Source of the DNA: Olsenella sp. oral taxon 807 | GTDB lineage: Bacteria > Actinomycetota > Coriobacteriia > Coriobacteriales > Atopobiaceae | Reading direction: 5' to 3' | DNA length: 64,000 nucleotides | Assembly (NCBI RefSeq): GCF_001189515.2 | Contig: NZ_CP012069.2 | Location: 2,852,001-2,916,000, forward strand | Shown: positions 53,533-62,986 of the stretch, one piece after another | How the letters are laid out: every line of letters starts with the position of its first letter | How positions within the stretch are numbered: position 1 is the stretch's first letter | The notes under the pieces: generated by a model | Databases searched by the model: none | Told to the model about the DNA's origin: nothing | Seen by the model: only the letters and a program-made list of their open reading frames with translations | Made by a program: the position numbers and the translations under genes

Positions 53533-55608
53533 CTAGCGCCCCTCGGCACGACGCTGCGCGTACTCCTCCGCAAGCCGCTCCTGCACATCGTGGGGAACCT
53601 GCTCGTAGCCAGATACCTCCATCTCGAACTCGCCTGTGCCGCGCGAGAGCGAGCGCAGGCGCGTCGCGTAGTCGGTGACCTCGGCATAGGGAACCGTAGC
53701 CTCGATGGTGGTGTGGCCAGCGGTGGCACCCTGGTCGGATGTAGCTGACATGCCCTCGACACGACCGCGTGACGCCGAGATGTCCCCCATCACGGAGCCT
53801 GCATAGCTGTCCGGCACCGTGATCGAGAGGTGTGCCATGGGCTCAAGCAGCACGGGCTCGGCCTGCGCGACCGCCTTCTGGAAGCCAATGCGGGCAGCCG
53901 TCTTGAAGGCCATCTCGTTGGAGTCTACGGGATGATAGGAGCCATCGTACACGGCGACCTTCACGTCGATCATCGGATAGCCGGCGAGCACGCCGTCAAC
54001 CATCGTCTCCTGCACGCCCTTGTCAACTGCGGGGATGAAACCGCGTGGGATGTGACCACCCACGACCTCGTCCACAAACTCGTAGCCACCCTCGGGGTTG
54101 GGCTCGATGCGCAGCCAGCAGTCGCCGTACTGGCCTGCGCCCCCGGTCTGCTTCTTGTGCCGACCCTGGGCGCTCGCCACGCGACGGATCGTCTCTCGAT
54201 AGGGGATCCTCAGCTTGACGGTGTGAGCCTTGACGCCCGTGCGCCCCTCAAGGCGGTCGAGGAGCACGGAGACCTGCGCCTCGCCGATGGCAGAGACCAC
54301 GGTCTGGCCGGTATCCTCATCGCGCTCGACGCGCAGGGTCGGGTCAGCGTCGGCGCTCTTCTCCAGGAAGGAGTAGAGCTTGCCCTCGCCACCGCGCTCG
54401 TCCGCCTCGATGGCGACGCGGTAGAGGGAGTTGGGAAAGCGAAATGCCGCAGCCTCGACCTTGCCGGTGGCCGAGAGCGTGTCGCCCGTGAGGGCGTCAA
54501 GCTTGGGCACAACGCAGATGTCGCCTGCCGCGACCTCCTTGAGGTCGCTCATCTCGCGCCCCATCATCTGGTAGAGGTGTCCGAGTCGCTCGGTCTTGCG
54601 TGTGCGCGCGTTGATGAGCTCCGTACCGGGGGTGATGGTACCCGCAAGCACCTTGATGAAAGACAGCTTGCCATTCTGCTGGTCATGCAGGCTCTTGAAC
54701 ACAAAGGCCACAGGACGCCCGTCGTCCGGCGAGATGTCGAGCTCCTCCCCATTCACGAGCGGCACGCGCCCATAGTCCGACATCGTGGGGAACCACGCCG
54801 CGATGTCCTCCATGAGCGAGATGACACCCTCCTCCCTCACGCAGGAGCCTGCGAACACGGGAACGAAGACGCGCCCTCGGATCGCCTTTCCAAGAAGCCC
54901 CTCGAGCTCCTCGGTCGTGACCTCCTCGCCCTCGAGGTACTTCATCATGAGCTCGTCGTCTGCCTCGACCACAAGCTCTATGAGCTGCTCGCGTGCCTTG
55001 GTTGCGGCGTCGGCAAACTCTGCCGGGACGTCACTCGCGACGGGCTTCCCATCCTTGAGGTGGCGGGCCTTCATGTGTACGACATCGATGATGCCCGCAA
55101 AGTCGTCGCCCGATCCCATGGGCATCGTGACGGCAGCCAGGCGGTTGCCGTAGCGCTCCTGGGCGGCTCGCAGCGCAATGTCCCAATCGGCGTCGGGACG
55201 ATCCAGGCGATTGATGAAGAGCGCGCGGGCTATGGAGAGATCCTCGGCCGCGTACCAGAGCCGTGTGGTGATGGTACCTGGGCCCGACGCCGCGTCGACA
55301 ACGAAGACGGCCGTCTCGGCTGCGGCAAGCGCACCATAGGCGTCACCCACGAAGTCAGGATAGCAGGGCGCGTCGAGCACGTTGATGCGACACCCGCCGT
55401 ACTCGATCGGTGCGATGGTCGTCGAGATCGAGAAGCCGCGCTCCCCCTCCTCGACATCATAGTCAAGCGTGGGCTTGGTGCCGGCGTGGCCACCCAGACG
55501 GGTCGTCTTGCCCGTCAGGTGCAGCATAGCCTCCGCCAGCATGGTCTTGCCCACGCCACCTTGGCCCACGAGCGCAAGGTTCTTTACGTTCTGAGTACGT
55601 GCAGCCAT
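53533..55608 (-). CDS. Elongation factor G-like GTPase (FusA2 type)
   Basis: 691 residues with GTPase G1 (GQGGVGKTML), G3 (DAPCYPDF) and G4-like FINRLD, followed by EF-G domains II-V (RGRVFVPVFAGS..., QTGGAGQYGDCWLR..., VMGDISASRGRVEGM). The G1 loop differs from true EF-G (AHIDAGKTT), matching the FusA2/EF-G-like subgroup widespread in actinobacteria and clostridia, whose role is not translocation in the ordinary sense and remains unclear. The start at 55608; the promoter is not obvious. Confidence 0.9.
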   Translation of the reverse strand: MAARTQNVKNLALVGQGGVGKTMLAEAMLHLTGKTTRLGGHAGTKPTLDYDVEEGERGFSISTTIAPIEYGGCRINVLDAPCYPDFVGDAYGALAAAETAVFVVDAASGPGTITTRLWYAAEDLSIARALFINRLDRPDADWDIALRAAQERYGNRLAAVTMPMGSGDDFAGIIDVVHMKARHLKDGKPVASDVPAEFADAATKAREQLIELVVEADDELMMKYLEGEEVTTEELEGLLGKAIRGRVFVPVFAGSCVREEGVISLMEDIAAWFPTMSDYGRVPLVNGEELDISPDDGRPVAFVFKSLHDQQNGKLSFIKVLAGTITPGTELINARTRKTERLGHLYQMMGREMSDLKEVAAGDICVVPKLDALTGDTLSATGKVEAAAFRFPNSLYRVAIEADERGGEGKLYSFLEKSADADPTLRVERDEDTGQTVVSAIGEAQVSVLLDRLEGRTGVKAHTVKLRIPYRETIRRVASAQGRHKKQTGGAGQYGDCWLRIEPNPEGGYEFVDEVVGGHIPRGFIPAVDKGVQETMVDGVLAGYPMIDVKVAVYDGSYHPVDSNEMAFKTAARIGFQKAVAQAEPVLLEPMAHLSITVPDSYAGSVMGDISASRGRVEGMSATSDQGATAGHTTIEATVPYAEVTDYATRLRSLSRGTGEFEMEVSGYEQVPHDVQERLAEEYAQRRAEGR

Positions 55609-55951
55609 ATTGCCTCCTCAAGTCTGCATTCGTCCATGGTGGACGCGGCGCCGAAACGACACGACCTTCTTAACATAGCCATGAAGCCTCCCGCTGTCTT
55701 GCACGTTTCGGGAGACGCGCGCGCAGCTGCGGTGGGCGCACGTGGCAGCATCTGCGCCGCATGCCGCAGCGGCTGCGGAAACGTGGCTGCTCGACAGGCG
55801 GCTCTCCATAGAATACACATGATCGTGTACCCGTACGCAGCCACGGAGTCTGCGAGCGTGTACGAGCGCCTACGGGCACTGGGCGGCGCAGGCGCAGCCA
55901 TGGAGGCCTGCAAGGCGAGATACCCGTGGGAGGTACCAGCTACACCACCGG
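55609..55951. other. Intergenic region upstream of the EF-G-like gene
   Basis: 343 bases between two - strand genes. It contains several imperfect GC dyads (for example CCGCAGC/GCTGCGG near 55770) but no gene. A single clear promoter could not be chosen. Confidence 0.45.
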
Positions 55952-56911
55952 CTACCAACAGCGGATCTTCTCGATGTTCTCTTGGATGTGCCTGCAGCTG
56001 GCATGGAACTTCTCCTGCTCGTCTGCGGACAGCTCGAGCAAAAAGAGCTGCTCGGCGCCGTCTGCGCCCACGACCACCGGAACCGACGTGAAATGTCCCG
56101 CCTCGTCGTAGTAGCCCTCGTCAGGCAGCAGCGTCCCACAGGGCGTGATGAGCTTCGAGTCCTGGACCATGGCCTTGACTAGCTCCGTCGCGGCGTTCGC
56201 GATGGCGTACTCCGTGCAGCCCTTGCCCTCGTAGGTCACATACCCTCCCTTGCGGGCAGCCTCTTCCACTGCGTCCTTGTCAAACGAGAAGCGCCCGGGG
56301 TCCGTGCGCTCAAGCTCGGCAAGGGGCGTCGCGCCAAAGAAGACGTGGGACCACGCCGCGAACTGGCTGGAGCCATGCTCGCCGAGCATCCAACCAGTGA
56401 TCGAGCTGGGGCTATAGGCATGGCCCGTCTGCTCCCAGAGCGCATGGCGCAGACGCGACGAGTCGAGCGCCGTGCCAGAGCCTACGATCTGGTTGGGTGC
56501 GAGCTCGGCGAGCTTCCAGATCATGGTCGCAATGACGTCACAGGGGTTGGCGATGCTCACGATGAGCCCCCTGTACCCTTTGAGTCGCGGGGCCCATTTC
56601 TTGGTCTCGTCGGCCGTCACGAAGAGCTCCCCATCGCGATTGGTAGCGGCCGCAGCCACATGCCCGGCGGCATTTACCACAATGTCGCAGTCAAGAAGTG
56701 CCTCGTAGTCACAGTGGCAGTTATAGACGCGAGCCTGGCGCGGGTAGAACGGCATCGCGTCCTGAAGGTCATTGACCTCGCTCACGACCTTAGCCTCAAG
56801 GGCGTCTACGCAGTAGATCTCGGCTGCAAGTCCCTGGTACAGGATCGCGTTGGCGACGTGCGTCCCAACGTGGCCCATCCCAAGTATGCCGACCCTCGTG
56901 ATATTGTCCAT
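55952..56911 (-). CDS. L-lactate / L-2-hydroxyacid dehydrogenase
   Basis: 319 residues: NAD-binding GILGMGHVGTHVANAIL, VVNAAGHVA loop, IVSIANPCDV, SGTALDSSRLRHAL and the catalytic His in LGEHGSSQFAAWS. This is the LDH/malate dehydrogenase fold; the GEHGSSQF block resembles L-2-hydroxyisocaproate dehydrogenases as much as lactate dehydrogenase, so substrate could be a branched 2-oxo acid. It regenerates NAD+ in fermentation. The gene stands alone on its strand. The ATG at 56911 follows GAGGGGAAG at 6-7 bases. Confidence 0.88.
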   Translation of the reverse strand: MDNITRVGILGMGHVGTHVANAILYQGLAAEIYCVDALEAKVVSEVNDLQDAMPFYPRQARVYNCHCDYEALLDCDIVVNAAGHVAAAATNRDGELFVTADETKKWAPRLKGYRGLIVSIANPCDVIATMIWKLAELAPNQIVGSGTALDSSRLRHALWEQTGHAYSPSSITGWMLGEHGSSQFAAWSHVFFGATPLAELERTDPGRFSFDKDAVEEAARKGGYVTYEGKGCTEYAIANAATELVKAMVQDSKLITPCGTLLPDEGYYDEAGHFTSVPVVVGADGAEQLFLLELSADEQEKFHASCRHIQENIEKIRCW

Positions 56912-57149
56912 GTATTACTTCCCCTCTCTTGCTCAGGACGCGCGCTATCCCACTCCCTTGCAAACGACTTCGCTCAAGCTCCGCAGTCATAACGGACCCG
57001 CACGCGATCGGACTACCTCGGGGCGCAGGGTGCATCAAGGCGATGGCGCCATATTGGCGCTAGTCTAGCAGAGACGTGCGGGACAGACGACCAGCCTCCT
57101 ATAATAGAGTCCCAAAAGACGGGATACTCCGCACCTTGCAGCTAACCCG
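56912..57149. other. Intergenic region between ldh and purF
   Basis: 238 bases. A small perfect stem (GCGCCA/TGGCGC, 57046-57060) could end the purF transcript. No gene seen. Confidence 0.4.
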
Positions 57150-58721
57150 TCAGCGACGGCCCGCCGGTCCAACGCCAACGGGCGTCGGCCTGATGAGCGC
57201 CGACTCCAGGGCAGTGGGCCTTGTGACGGGCGTCGGCTGCGCGGTGGCGGGCGTCGGCTCGACAGCCGCTGGCTGCTGGGCAGGGGAGGTCGGCTCGGCG
57301 ATCCGTGGCTTATATCCCGGCAGGAACTTCTCCTCATAGAACGAGCGTGGGATCGCCACGGGATAGTCACCCGTGAAGCAGGCGCGACAATAGCCGCACG
57401 GGGGCACACACTTCATGAGCCCCTCCGTAGAGAGGAACGCCATCGAGTCGGCCCCTATGTACTCTCGCACCTCGCCTACGGTCTTGCTCGCGGAGATGAG
57501 CTGGTCTTGCGTCGCGGTATCGATGCCATAGAAGCAGGGCCACACGACCTCGGGAGACGCCGAGCGCATGTGCACCTCGGTCGCGCCCGCCTCACGCAGC
57601 ATACGCACTATCTGCCTAGATGTCGTGCCGCGCACCACAGAGTCATCCACGATGAGCACGCGCTTTCCCGCCACGACATCAGAGAGCGCCGTCAACTTGA
57701 GCCGCACGCCCATCTCGCGCAGCTCCTGCGTGGGCGCGATGAACGTACGGGCCACGTAGCGGTTCTTAATGAGCCCCGTCGCAAACGGCAGGCCCAGCTC
57801 CATGGCAAAGCCCTCTGCGGCAGGCGTGCCGCTGTCTGGCACGCTTGTCACCAGATCAACGTCTGCAGGTGCCTCCCGGGCAAGCTGCCTTCCCATCTCG
57901 TGGCGAACCATGTAGAACGAGCGACCGTCCTGCATGGAATCGGGACGCGAAAAGTAGACCTCCTCGAAAATGCACTTGGCCTCACCCACCTGCGGCAGGC
58001 CCTCCTCGCTCATGAACCCCCCGTCCGAGATGCGCAGGATCTCGCCGGGACGCACCTCTCGCACGAAGGTCGCCCCAACGATATCGAGGCCACAGGTCTC
58101 GCTCGCCACGACCCATTCATCCTCATCAAGCCTTCCAAGGACAAGAGGTCGTATGCCCAGCGGATCGCGAAAGGCATAGAGGGCGTTCTCCCGTACCAGC
58201 ACCATGGCATACCCGCCCTCGATCATCTGCATGGTTCGTCGAATGCCCTGGCTCAGGTGAGAGGTCCGGTGCGTGAAGTAGCCGATGAGGCGAGCCGCCA
58301 CCTCGCTGTCCGTATCCGAGCGAAAGGGAACGCCCGCCTCTATCAGCTCGTGGCGCAGCTCGTCGAAGTTGACGAGCGTCCCGTTATGGGCAAGGGCGAT
58401 GACCACGTCACCGATCGCCGAGAGGTGCGGCTGGGACGACTCCCAGCCCTTCGCGCCTGCGGTGCCGTAGCGGCAGTGGCCTATGGCGACCCTGCCCTGC
58501 ATGGCCTGCAGGTCCTCGTCCTTGAAGACCTCCGTAACCAGGCCAAGGTCCTTACGAACGAGCACGGTCTTTCCGTTGCCGACGGCGATGCCCGCCGAGT
58601 CCTGGCCGCGATGCTGAAGCGCCCGCAGGGCAAAGTAAGTCATGCGGGACACGTCACGGCCAGGAGCCCAGATGCCAAAGACGCCACACTCCTCACGAAG
58701 CTCGGGGGCGTCGATATCCAT
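57150..58721 (-). CDS. purF: Amidophosphoribosyltransferase PurF
   Basis: 523 residues. The N-terminal glutaminase nucleophile is Cys12 after an 11-residue propeptide (MDIDAPELREE-C-GVFGIW), as in the Bacillus-type enzyme. RGTTSRQI and VLIVDDSVVRG are the PRPP site; CVPPCGYCRACF near the end has the cysteines of the 4Fe-4S cluster. It catalyses the first step of purine synthesis. A Pro/Thr-rich extension of about 45 residues follows the usual C-terminus. The start at 58721 has GAGGGG 6-7 bases upstream; ATGs at 58802/58805 would add a longer leader. Divergent from the rRNA methyltransferase gene. Confidence 0.93.
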   Translation of the reverse strand: MDIDAPELREECGVFGIWAPGRDVSRMTYFALRALQHRGQDSAGIAVGNGKTVLVRKDLGLVTEVFKDEDLQAMQGRVAIGHCRYGTAGAKGWESSQPHLSAIGDVVIALAHNGTLVNFDELRHELIEAGVPFRSDTDSEVAARLIGYFTHRTSHLSQGIRRTMQMIEGGYAMVLVRENALYAFRDPLGIRPLVLGRLDEDEWVVASETCGLDIVGATFVREVRPGEILRISDGGFMSEEGLPQVGEAKCIFEEVYFSRPDSMQDGRSFYMVRHEMGRQLAREAPADVDLVTSVPDSGTPAAEGFAMELGLPFATGLIKNRYVARTFIAPTQELREMGVRLKLTALSDVVAGKRVLIVDDSVVRGTTSRQIVRMLREAGATEVHMRSASPEVVWPCFYGIDTATQDQLISASKTVGEVREYIGADSMAFLSTEGLMKCVPPCGYCRACFTGDYPVAIPRSFYEEKFLPGYKPRIAEPTSPAQQPAAVEPTPATAQPTPVTRPTALESALIRPTPVGVGPAGRR

Positions 58722-58939
58722 CTGCCACCCCTCGCGATGAGCCCGCCGCGACGTGACGCAGTGAGCGGTCGTGTCATCCTCACCCGTTGTTGATGCAGGC
58801 ATCATATCCCCCTTGCATACGCTATAGAATGGAATGAGATGTGCCATCCTCCGAGCGACGTACGCTCGACCTTCGTTTGTCCAAGCATAGTGTATGCCAT
58901 AGGGGGACACGTTTTGTGCGTGGTTGGAAAGGGAAACAC

Positions 58940-60145
58940 ATGGGTTACCGTACCTATACATGTCCCATCTCGCGGCGTTGCGGTGGCTGCGAGTGGCTCT
59001 CTGTTCCCTACCCCATCCAACTCAGGCGCAAGCAGGAGGAGGTAGAGCGCCTCTTTACGGGCGTATGCCGGGAGGATGGCTGCACGGTAAGTGCGATTCG
59101 CGGCATGGACGAGCCCTGCCGCTTTCGCCAGAAGGCTGCAGCGCCTTTTGCCCCCGGCAAGGGCGGGCGCGTGCGGTCGGGATTCTATGAGGGCAACTCA
59201 CACCGCATCGTCTGGTGTGAGAAGTGCCTCGTTGAAAACCCGCAGGGCCGCACTATCCTGAACGATGTGGCACGCGTGACTGAGCAGCTGCGGATCCCCG
59301 CCTATGAGGAGGATCGGGGCAGGGGCGTCCTGCGCAATGCCGTGGTGCGCTGCGGATACGCGACCGACGAGGTCCTCCTTACCGTTGTCACCAATGGGGA
59401 GAGGCTCCCCCATGCCGAGCGCTTCGTGCGCATGTTGCGGTCAAGACATCCCGAGATCACGAGCATCGTGCAGAACGTGAACTCCCGGCGCACCAACGCG
59501 ATCCTTGGTAGGAGCTGCGTGACGCTCTGGGGACCGGGGGTCATGCACGATGAGCTACTTGGCTGTCGCTTTGAGATCGGACCCACGAGCTTCTATCAGA
59601 CGAACCCCGCCCAGACCGAGACCTTATACGAACTGGCTATCGAGAAGGCTGGACTGCACGAGGGTATGCGCGTGCTCGACGCCTACTGTGGGACGGGCAC
59701 CATCGGGATCTGCATGGCAGCCGCAGCGCGAGACGCCAGGATTGATGGCGTACGGGTCACAGGCATCGAGCAAGTTGGTGCAGCCGTGAGCTGTGCACGA
59801 AGAAACGCACAGGCCAACGGGCTGAGCGCCACCTGCTCCTTCGTATGCGCCGATGCGACGGCCTACCTGCGCACAGGCCGCAGAAAACACAGCAGGCGGC
59901 ACTACGACGTCGTGGTCATGGATCCGCCGCGAGCCGGGTCAACCCCAGAGTTTCTCGCGAGCGTCGCTGGGCTGTCGCCCATGCGCATCGTGTACGTGAG
60001 CTGCAACCCCAAGACCCAGCTACGCGACCTGACGGAGCTGCGCAGGCATGACTATCACGTTGACTCGATCGAGCCTGTTGACATGTTCCCCCATACCAAG
60101 CATGTGGAGACGGTGGTGCTGATGACAAGGGCTGAGGGCGCATAG
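58940..60145 (+). CDS. 23S rRNA (uracil-5-)-methyltransferase, RlmD/RumA family
   Basis: 401 residues. N-terminal iron-sulfur cysteines (CPISRRCGGCEWL and a later WCEKC), an SAM-binding core (VLDAYCGTGTIGICMA), DPPRAG and the catalytic VSCNPKT. This is a TrmA/RlmC/RlmD class enzyme that methylates C5 of uridine in 23S rRNA. The TRAM domain at the N-terminus of RlmD proper is absent or very short. The start at 58940 has AAAGGGA 8 bases upstream; the longer frame from 58841 is discarded. Confidence 0.9.
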   Translation: MGYRTYTCPISRRCGGCEWLSVPYPIQLRRKQEEVERLFTGVCREDGCTVSAIRGMDEPCRFRQKAAAPFAPGKGGRVRSGFYEGNSHRIVWCEKCLVENPQGRTILNDVARVTEQLRIPAYEEDRGRGVLRNAVVRCGYATDEVLLTVVTNGERLPHAERFVRMLRSRHPEITSIVQNVNSRRTNAILGRSCVTLWGPGVMHDELLGCRFEIGPTSFYQTNPAQTETLYELAIEKAGLHEGMRVLDAYCGTGTIGICMAAAARDARIDGVRVTGIEQVGAAVSCARRNAQANGLSATCSFVCADATAYLRTGRRKHSRRHYDVVVMDPPRAGSTPEFLASVAGLSPMRIVYVSCNPKTQLRDLTELRRHDYHVDSIEPVDMFPHTKHVETVVLMTRAEGA

Positions 60146-60844
60146 CCACAACAGGTCAGTAAGGCTGAGGCTTGCGGGCAATCGAGCAAGTTGGGCGCCC
60201 ACCAGGCAGGAGGCGTGTAGCTTGAGTTGTCAGAGCCAGAGACCAAAGGCCTGGGGTCCAGGAAACGAACATGAGCTTGACCCGTCAGAGTTCATGTGTG
60301 AAGAAAACGTGAATACTCATGAATTTGGGGAGAGACCCGATGTGCCCCTGTAGCTGTGCAGGCATTTTGGGCGTCAGGGTGCTGTGGAGCATATTCGACC
60401 CGAGAAGTACACGGACAACGATTTTAGCCACATCAAAGAGGCCTGGCGAGGGAGGGCGTCGAGGGATCCAGGAGACGCGACGCCCGCGCCGCGCGCCCGA
60501 TGCTCACCGTGTCGTTCGGCGACGCGCTCCCGCCGGGCTCGTTCCTGCGCTCGAGCGGCCTGATGGCCTACGCCGACGCAGGGCCACCGCCGCGACCAGG
60601 GAGATGCCGGACATGCTGGCCTCGCGCAGGACCTCGCCTGCGGTCGAGTCGATGCCGGAGATCCCGTGCGAGCAGCGCGCCGTGGAGTACGACGGGCGGC
60701 TGATCAGCTCCGGGCCAACCAGAAAGATGGGTGAGGCGTACAGGGCCTTCGGGATCAAGTGCTCGAACACCGTCAGGCTGCCAGTCATGGGCTCAGGGAG
60801 TGCCGGGGGCTCAGGGTAAGATAGCAGCTGGGAGGTGATCTGGG
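60146..60844. other. Degenerate stretch between RlmD-like gene and fic
   Basis: About 700 bases. It holds a broken partial copy of the alpha/beta hydrolase gene (60295-60443, listed) and then about 380 bases that read like eroded coding DNA in changing frames, with no recognisable family. A good ribosome site (GGGAGGTGAT) for fic is at its end. Confidence 0.6.
60295..60443 (+). pseudogene. Fragmented remnant of the alpha/beta hydrolase gene
   Basis: 60295-60330 resembles 63007-63042 (start of the hydrolase: GENVTIHEFG region), and 60371-60443 resembles 63442-63514 (the RALRSMFDPEKYTDDD region) at roughly four of five bases. The piece between them (about 400 bases in the intact gene) is missing, and one base is lost in the CCC run near 60396, shifting the frame. 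Confidence 0.75.
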
Positions 60845-61936
60845 GTGAATAACGATCCCTTTAAGGAATATATCAAAGAATCTGAACCTAATAAACGAGT
60901 GAAGGGGTATGCGTGGCACACGGCCATCGGCCTACAGGCAGTTGACGGATTGGAGACATCAGAATATCTGGCGCATACCGCTGCTCGTAATATTGAAGGT
61001 GAGATATCCTTTGACGAGGTAAGTGCACTTCTTCAAGCTTATTATAAGGAGAACCCTGCCCGTGATGCGGGAGATCGCACCGAGGAAGCAGACAAGGTTT
61101 CGGCCAGAATCGCAGCACTCCTTTCCGAGAGGGCGTTCAGCTTTACACCAAATGAATATCTTTCCATTCACAGAAGCTTATTTGCAGGTATCTTTTCTCA
61201 CGCAGGGTGCATCAGGGGTTATAACATCACAAAGAAGGAATGGGTGCTTAACGGTGCAACGGTGCTTTATGGCAGCGCCACAGAGCTGCAAGCAACTCTG
61301 AACTATGATCTTTCCGAAGAGAGGAAATTCTCCTACAAGAATCTCTCGATGAGTGAGGTTATTCATCATCTCGCTATATTCATCTCGAGGCTGTGGCAAA
61401 TACATGTGTTTAGTGAAGGTAATACCAGAACGACAGCGGTATTCTTCATTAAATATCTACGTACATTGGGTTTCGATGTAACAAACGATATCTTTGCTGA
61501 GAATGCATGGTACTTCCGTAATTCACTTGTCCGGGCAAACTACAATGATCTAAAAAATGGTATCCATGAAACGACAGAATTTCTAGAGTTGTTCTTAAGA
61601 AATCTTCTTTTAAACGAGAACCATCCGCTCCATAATCGGACATTGCACATCAGTGGTACGTTCAAAGCGGCAAAAACACCGGACATTAAGACCTCAAAAC
61701 CGGACATTGAAGCATTAGAAGCGAACATTGAGACTGTATTCCAGTCAAAAACGGTAAGCCATATTCTGAAACTCCGCAATGCATTCCCTGATCAGACAAT
61801 CTTTGGACGTTCGGATGTGATGGGAGTGATCGGCATTAAACCATCAAGGGCATCGGATCTTTTGAAAAAGATGGTAGAACACGGAGTCATTGAACGGGTA
61901 CCTGGTCATGGCAAAGGAAAATACAGATTTCGGTAG
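60845..61936 (+). CDS. Fic domain protein (AMPylase-like) with C-terminal winged helix
   Basis: 363 residues. The Fic core carries HVFSEGNTRTTAVFF (variant of HxFxEGNGR; Asn-Thr-Arg instead of Asn-Gly-Arg); a beta-hairpin flap precedes it. The N-terminal helical part (TAARNIEGEISFDEV) resembles a self-inhibitory region but lacks a clear S/TxxxE at the expected place. The end (FGRSDVMGVIGIKPSRASDLLKK) looks like a winged-helix. Fic enzymes transfer AMP or other moieties to proteins. GTG start with GGAGGTGAT 8 bases upstream. The gene is visibly AT-richer than its neighbours, indicating transfer. Confidence 0.88.
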   Translation: MNNDPFKEYIKESEPNKRVKGYAWHTAIGLQAVDGLETSEYLAHTAARNIEGEISFDEVSALLQAYYKENPARDAGDRTEEADKVSARIAALLSERAFSFTPNEYLSIHRSLFAGIFSHAGCIRGYNITKKEWVLNGATVLYGSATELQATLNYDLSEERKFSYKNLSMSEVIHHLAIFISRLWQIHVFSEGNTRTTAVFFIKYLRTLGFDVTNDIFAENAWYFRNSLVRANYNDLKNGIHETTEFLELFLRNLLLNENHPLHNRTLHISGTFKAAKTPDIKTSKPDIEALEANIETVFQSKTVSHILKLRNAFPDQTIFGRSDVMGVIGIKPSRASDLLKKMVEHGVIERVPGHGKGKYRFR

Positions 61937-62099
61937 CGTTCGGGTTAAAGCGATGAAATTCCATGTGTTCATGGAGGCGGGCGAGGGTTGAGGCGACCGT
62001 CCTCTCTGCTTTGAAAAGATCCCATTTCTGGCTCTTCAGGGGTTCGTGTGGGTTGACGCCTTGGCGAAGATGCCAACCTGGCAGCGGTGCCACTCGCGC

Positions 62100-62181
62100 A
62101 GAGCCTGTCTTCCCGACCAAGCGAGAGGGGCCAGCGAGGGGGCGCCGCCGGCACGCCGTGGCGGTTGAGGCGCTCGTGCCA
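62100..62181. repeat. Conserved array flank, copy 2 (inverted)
   Basis: Inverted match to 24556-24637: the shared core includes TGGCACGAGCGCCTCAAC and GTGCCGGCGGCGCCCCC on the - strand. In both places the flank stands about 60-70 bases from the nearest 60-bp element. Confidence 0.8.
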
Positions 62182-62240
62182 CCTGGCGCTACTCGCGTCG
62201 CGATTCGTATCGCGACTCGCGTCGCAACTCACGTCGCAAC

Positions 62241-62506
62241 AGTGTACACAAATGCCTCGAAACGGCGCCGAGAGGCCCGATCCTCCCATTTGTGTACACT
62301 CCTGCGTCCCCACGTCTGTCCACAACAGCGCAACAGCCCAACAGTGTACACAAACGCCCCAAAACGGCGCGGAGAGGCCCGATCCTCCCATTTGTGTACA
62401 CTATTGCGATCCCAAGGCCACCCACAACCCAAGCCCACGACCCAACAGTGTACACAAATGCCCCAAAATGACGCCGAGGGGCCGTTTTCGCCAATCTGTG
62501 TACACT
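62241..62506. repeat. Three 60-bp palindromic elements
   Basis: Elements at 62241-62300, 62343-62402 and 62447-62506, each exactly 60 bases with AGTGTACACA and TGTGTACACT ends. Inner arms vary more (GAAACGGCGCCGAGAGG etc.) than in the array at 24 kb. Start-to-start distances are 102 and 104. Confidence 0.9.
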
Positions 62507-62864
62507 GTTGCGTCGTCGCCCTGGCGGTGAGGCCCACGTCGCCAGTGCGGTGACGCAACCGCCCACCCACACGAATTCACGAAGCTTCCCATTTCTTGCG
62601 GGTCTCCAGCAATCTTTGATATGTTTGCGCGAATGAATAGGAAGGGAGACGAACTATTCACTTCTGAATATTTTTTGATGTGGCCAAATAGGATTCACTC
62701 CTGCGAGCGAGGCCTTTGACATTAAAGTGGACGTGCCAAGCCATGCGGTGTCCCCATGCCAGGGCCGGAAGCTACGTGACTCCGAAAAGCATCCGTTATC
62801 CGTTTGTACATGTACAGCTCATATCCTTGTTCCAGCTCGTGTGCGATAAGCTATCCTTGTCCAT

Positions 62865-62926
62865 AGTCCCCGCCCTTCCCGGACGGCGCAGCCGCCCCTC
62901 CGCACCTCCATGGTAGGGCGGGGACT
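62865..62926. repeat. Long inverted repeat (12 perfect pairs)
   Basis: AGTCCCCGCCCT (62865-62876) pairs with AGGGCGGGGACT (62915-62926) around a 38-base loop. It may be a terminator or the end structure of a lost mobile element. Confidence 0.75.
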
Positions 62927-62965
62927 GTTATTACAGAAGGACGATAGGGTGGAGCCACCGTTAGC

Positions 62966-62986
62966 ACCACTGGCTTAGCCAGTGGT
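62966..62986. repeat. Perfect 9-bp hairpin before the hydrolase
   Basis: ACCACTGGC-TTA-GCCAGTGGT followed by TTTG. GGTGG/CCACC on either side can extend the fold. It overlaps the proposed first codon region of the hydrolase gene. Confidence 0.75.

Larger units (their letters stand above)
61937..62981. other. Non-coding stretch: array flank, three 60-bp elements and inverted repeats
   Basis: About 1 kb with no convincing gene. It holds the conserved flank (62100-62181), a 12-bp periodic run of GCGAC motifs (about 62190-62240), three 60-bp elements, an AT-richer part and two hairpins ahead of the hydrolase. The motif CCCACACGAATTCACGAAGC-like near 62565 recalls one at 6653. Confidence 0.75.

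Noticed and set aside
53830-56091. 753-codon open frame on the + strand
   Set aside because: It is antisense to the EF-G-like GTPase and the dehydrogenase, both with full family motifs.
60443-60819. A possible small gene of about 100 codons
   Set aside because: No conserved family, no ribosome site and shifting frames; it looks eroded.
62866-62925. Intact insertion sequence
   Set aside because: Only hairpins, no transposase or direct target duplications visible.
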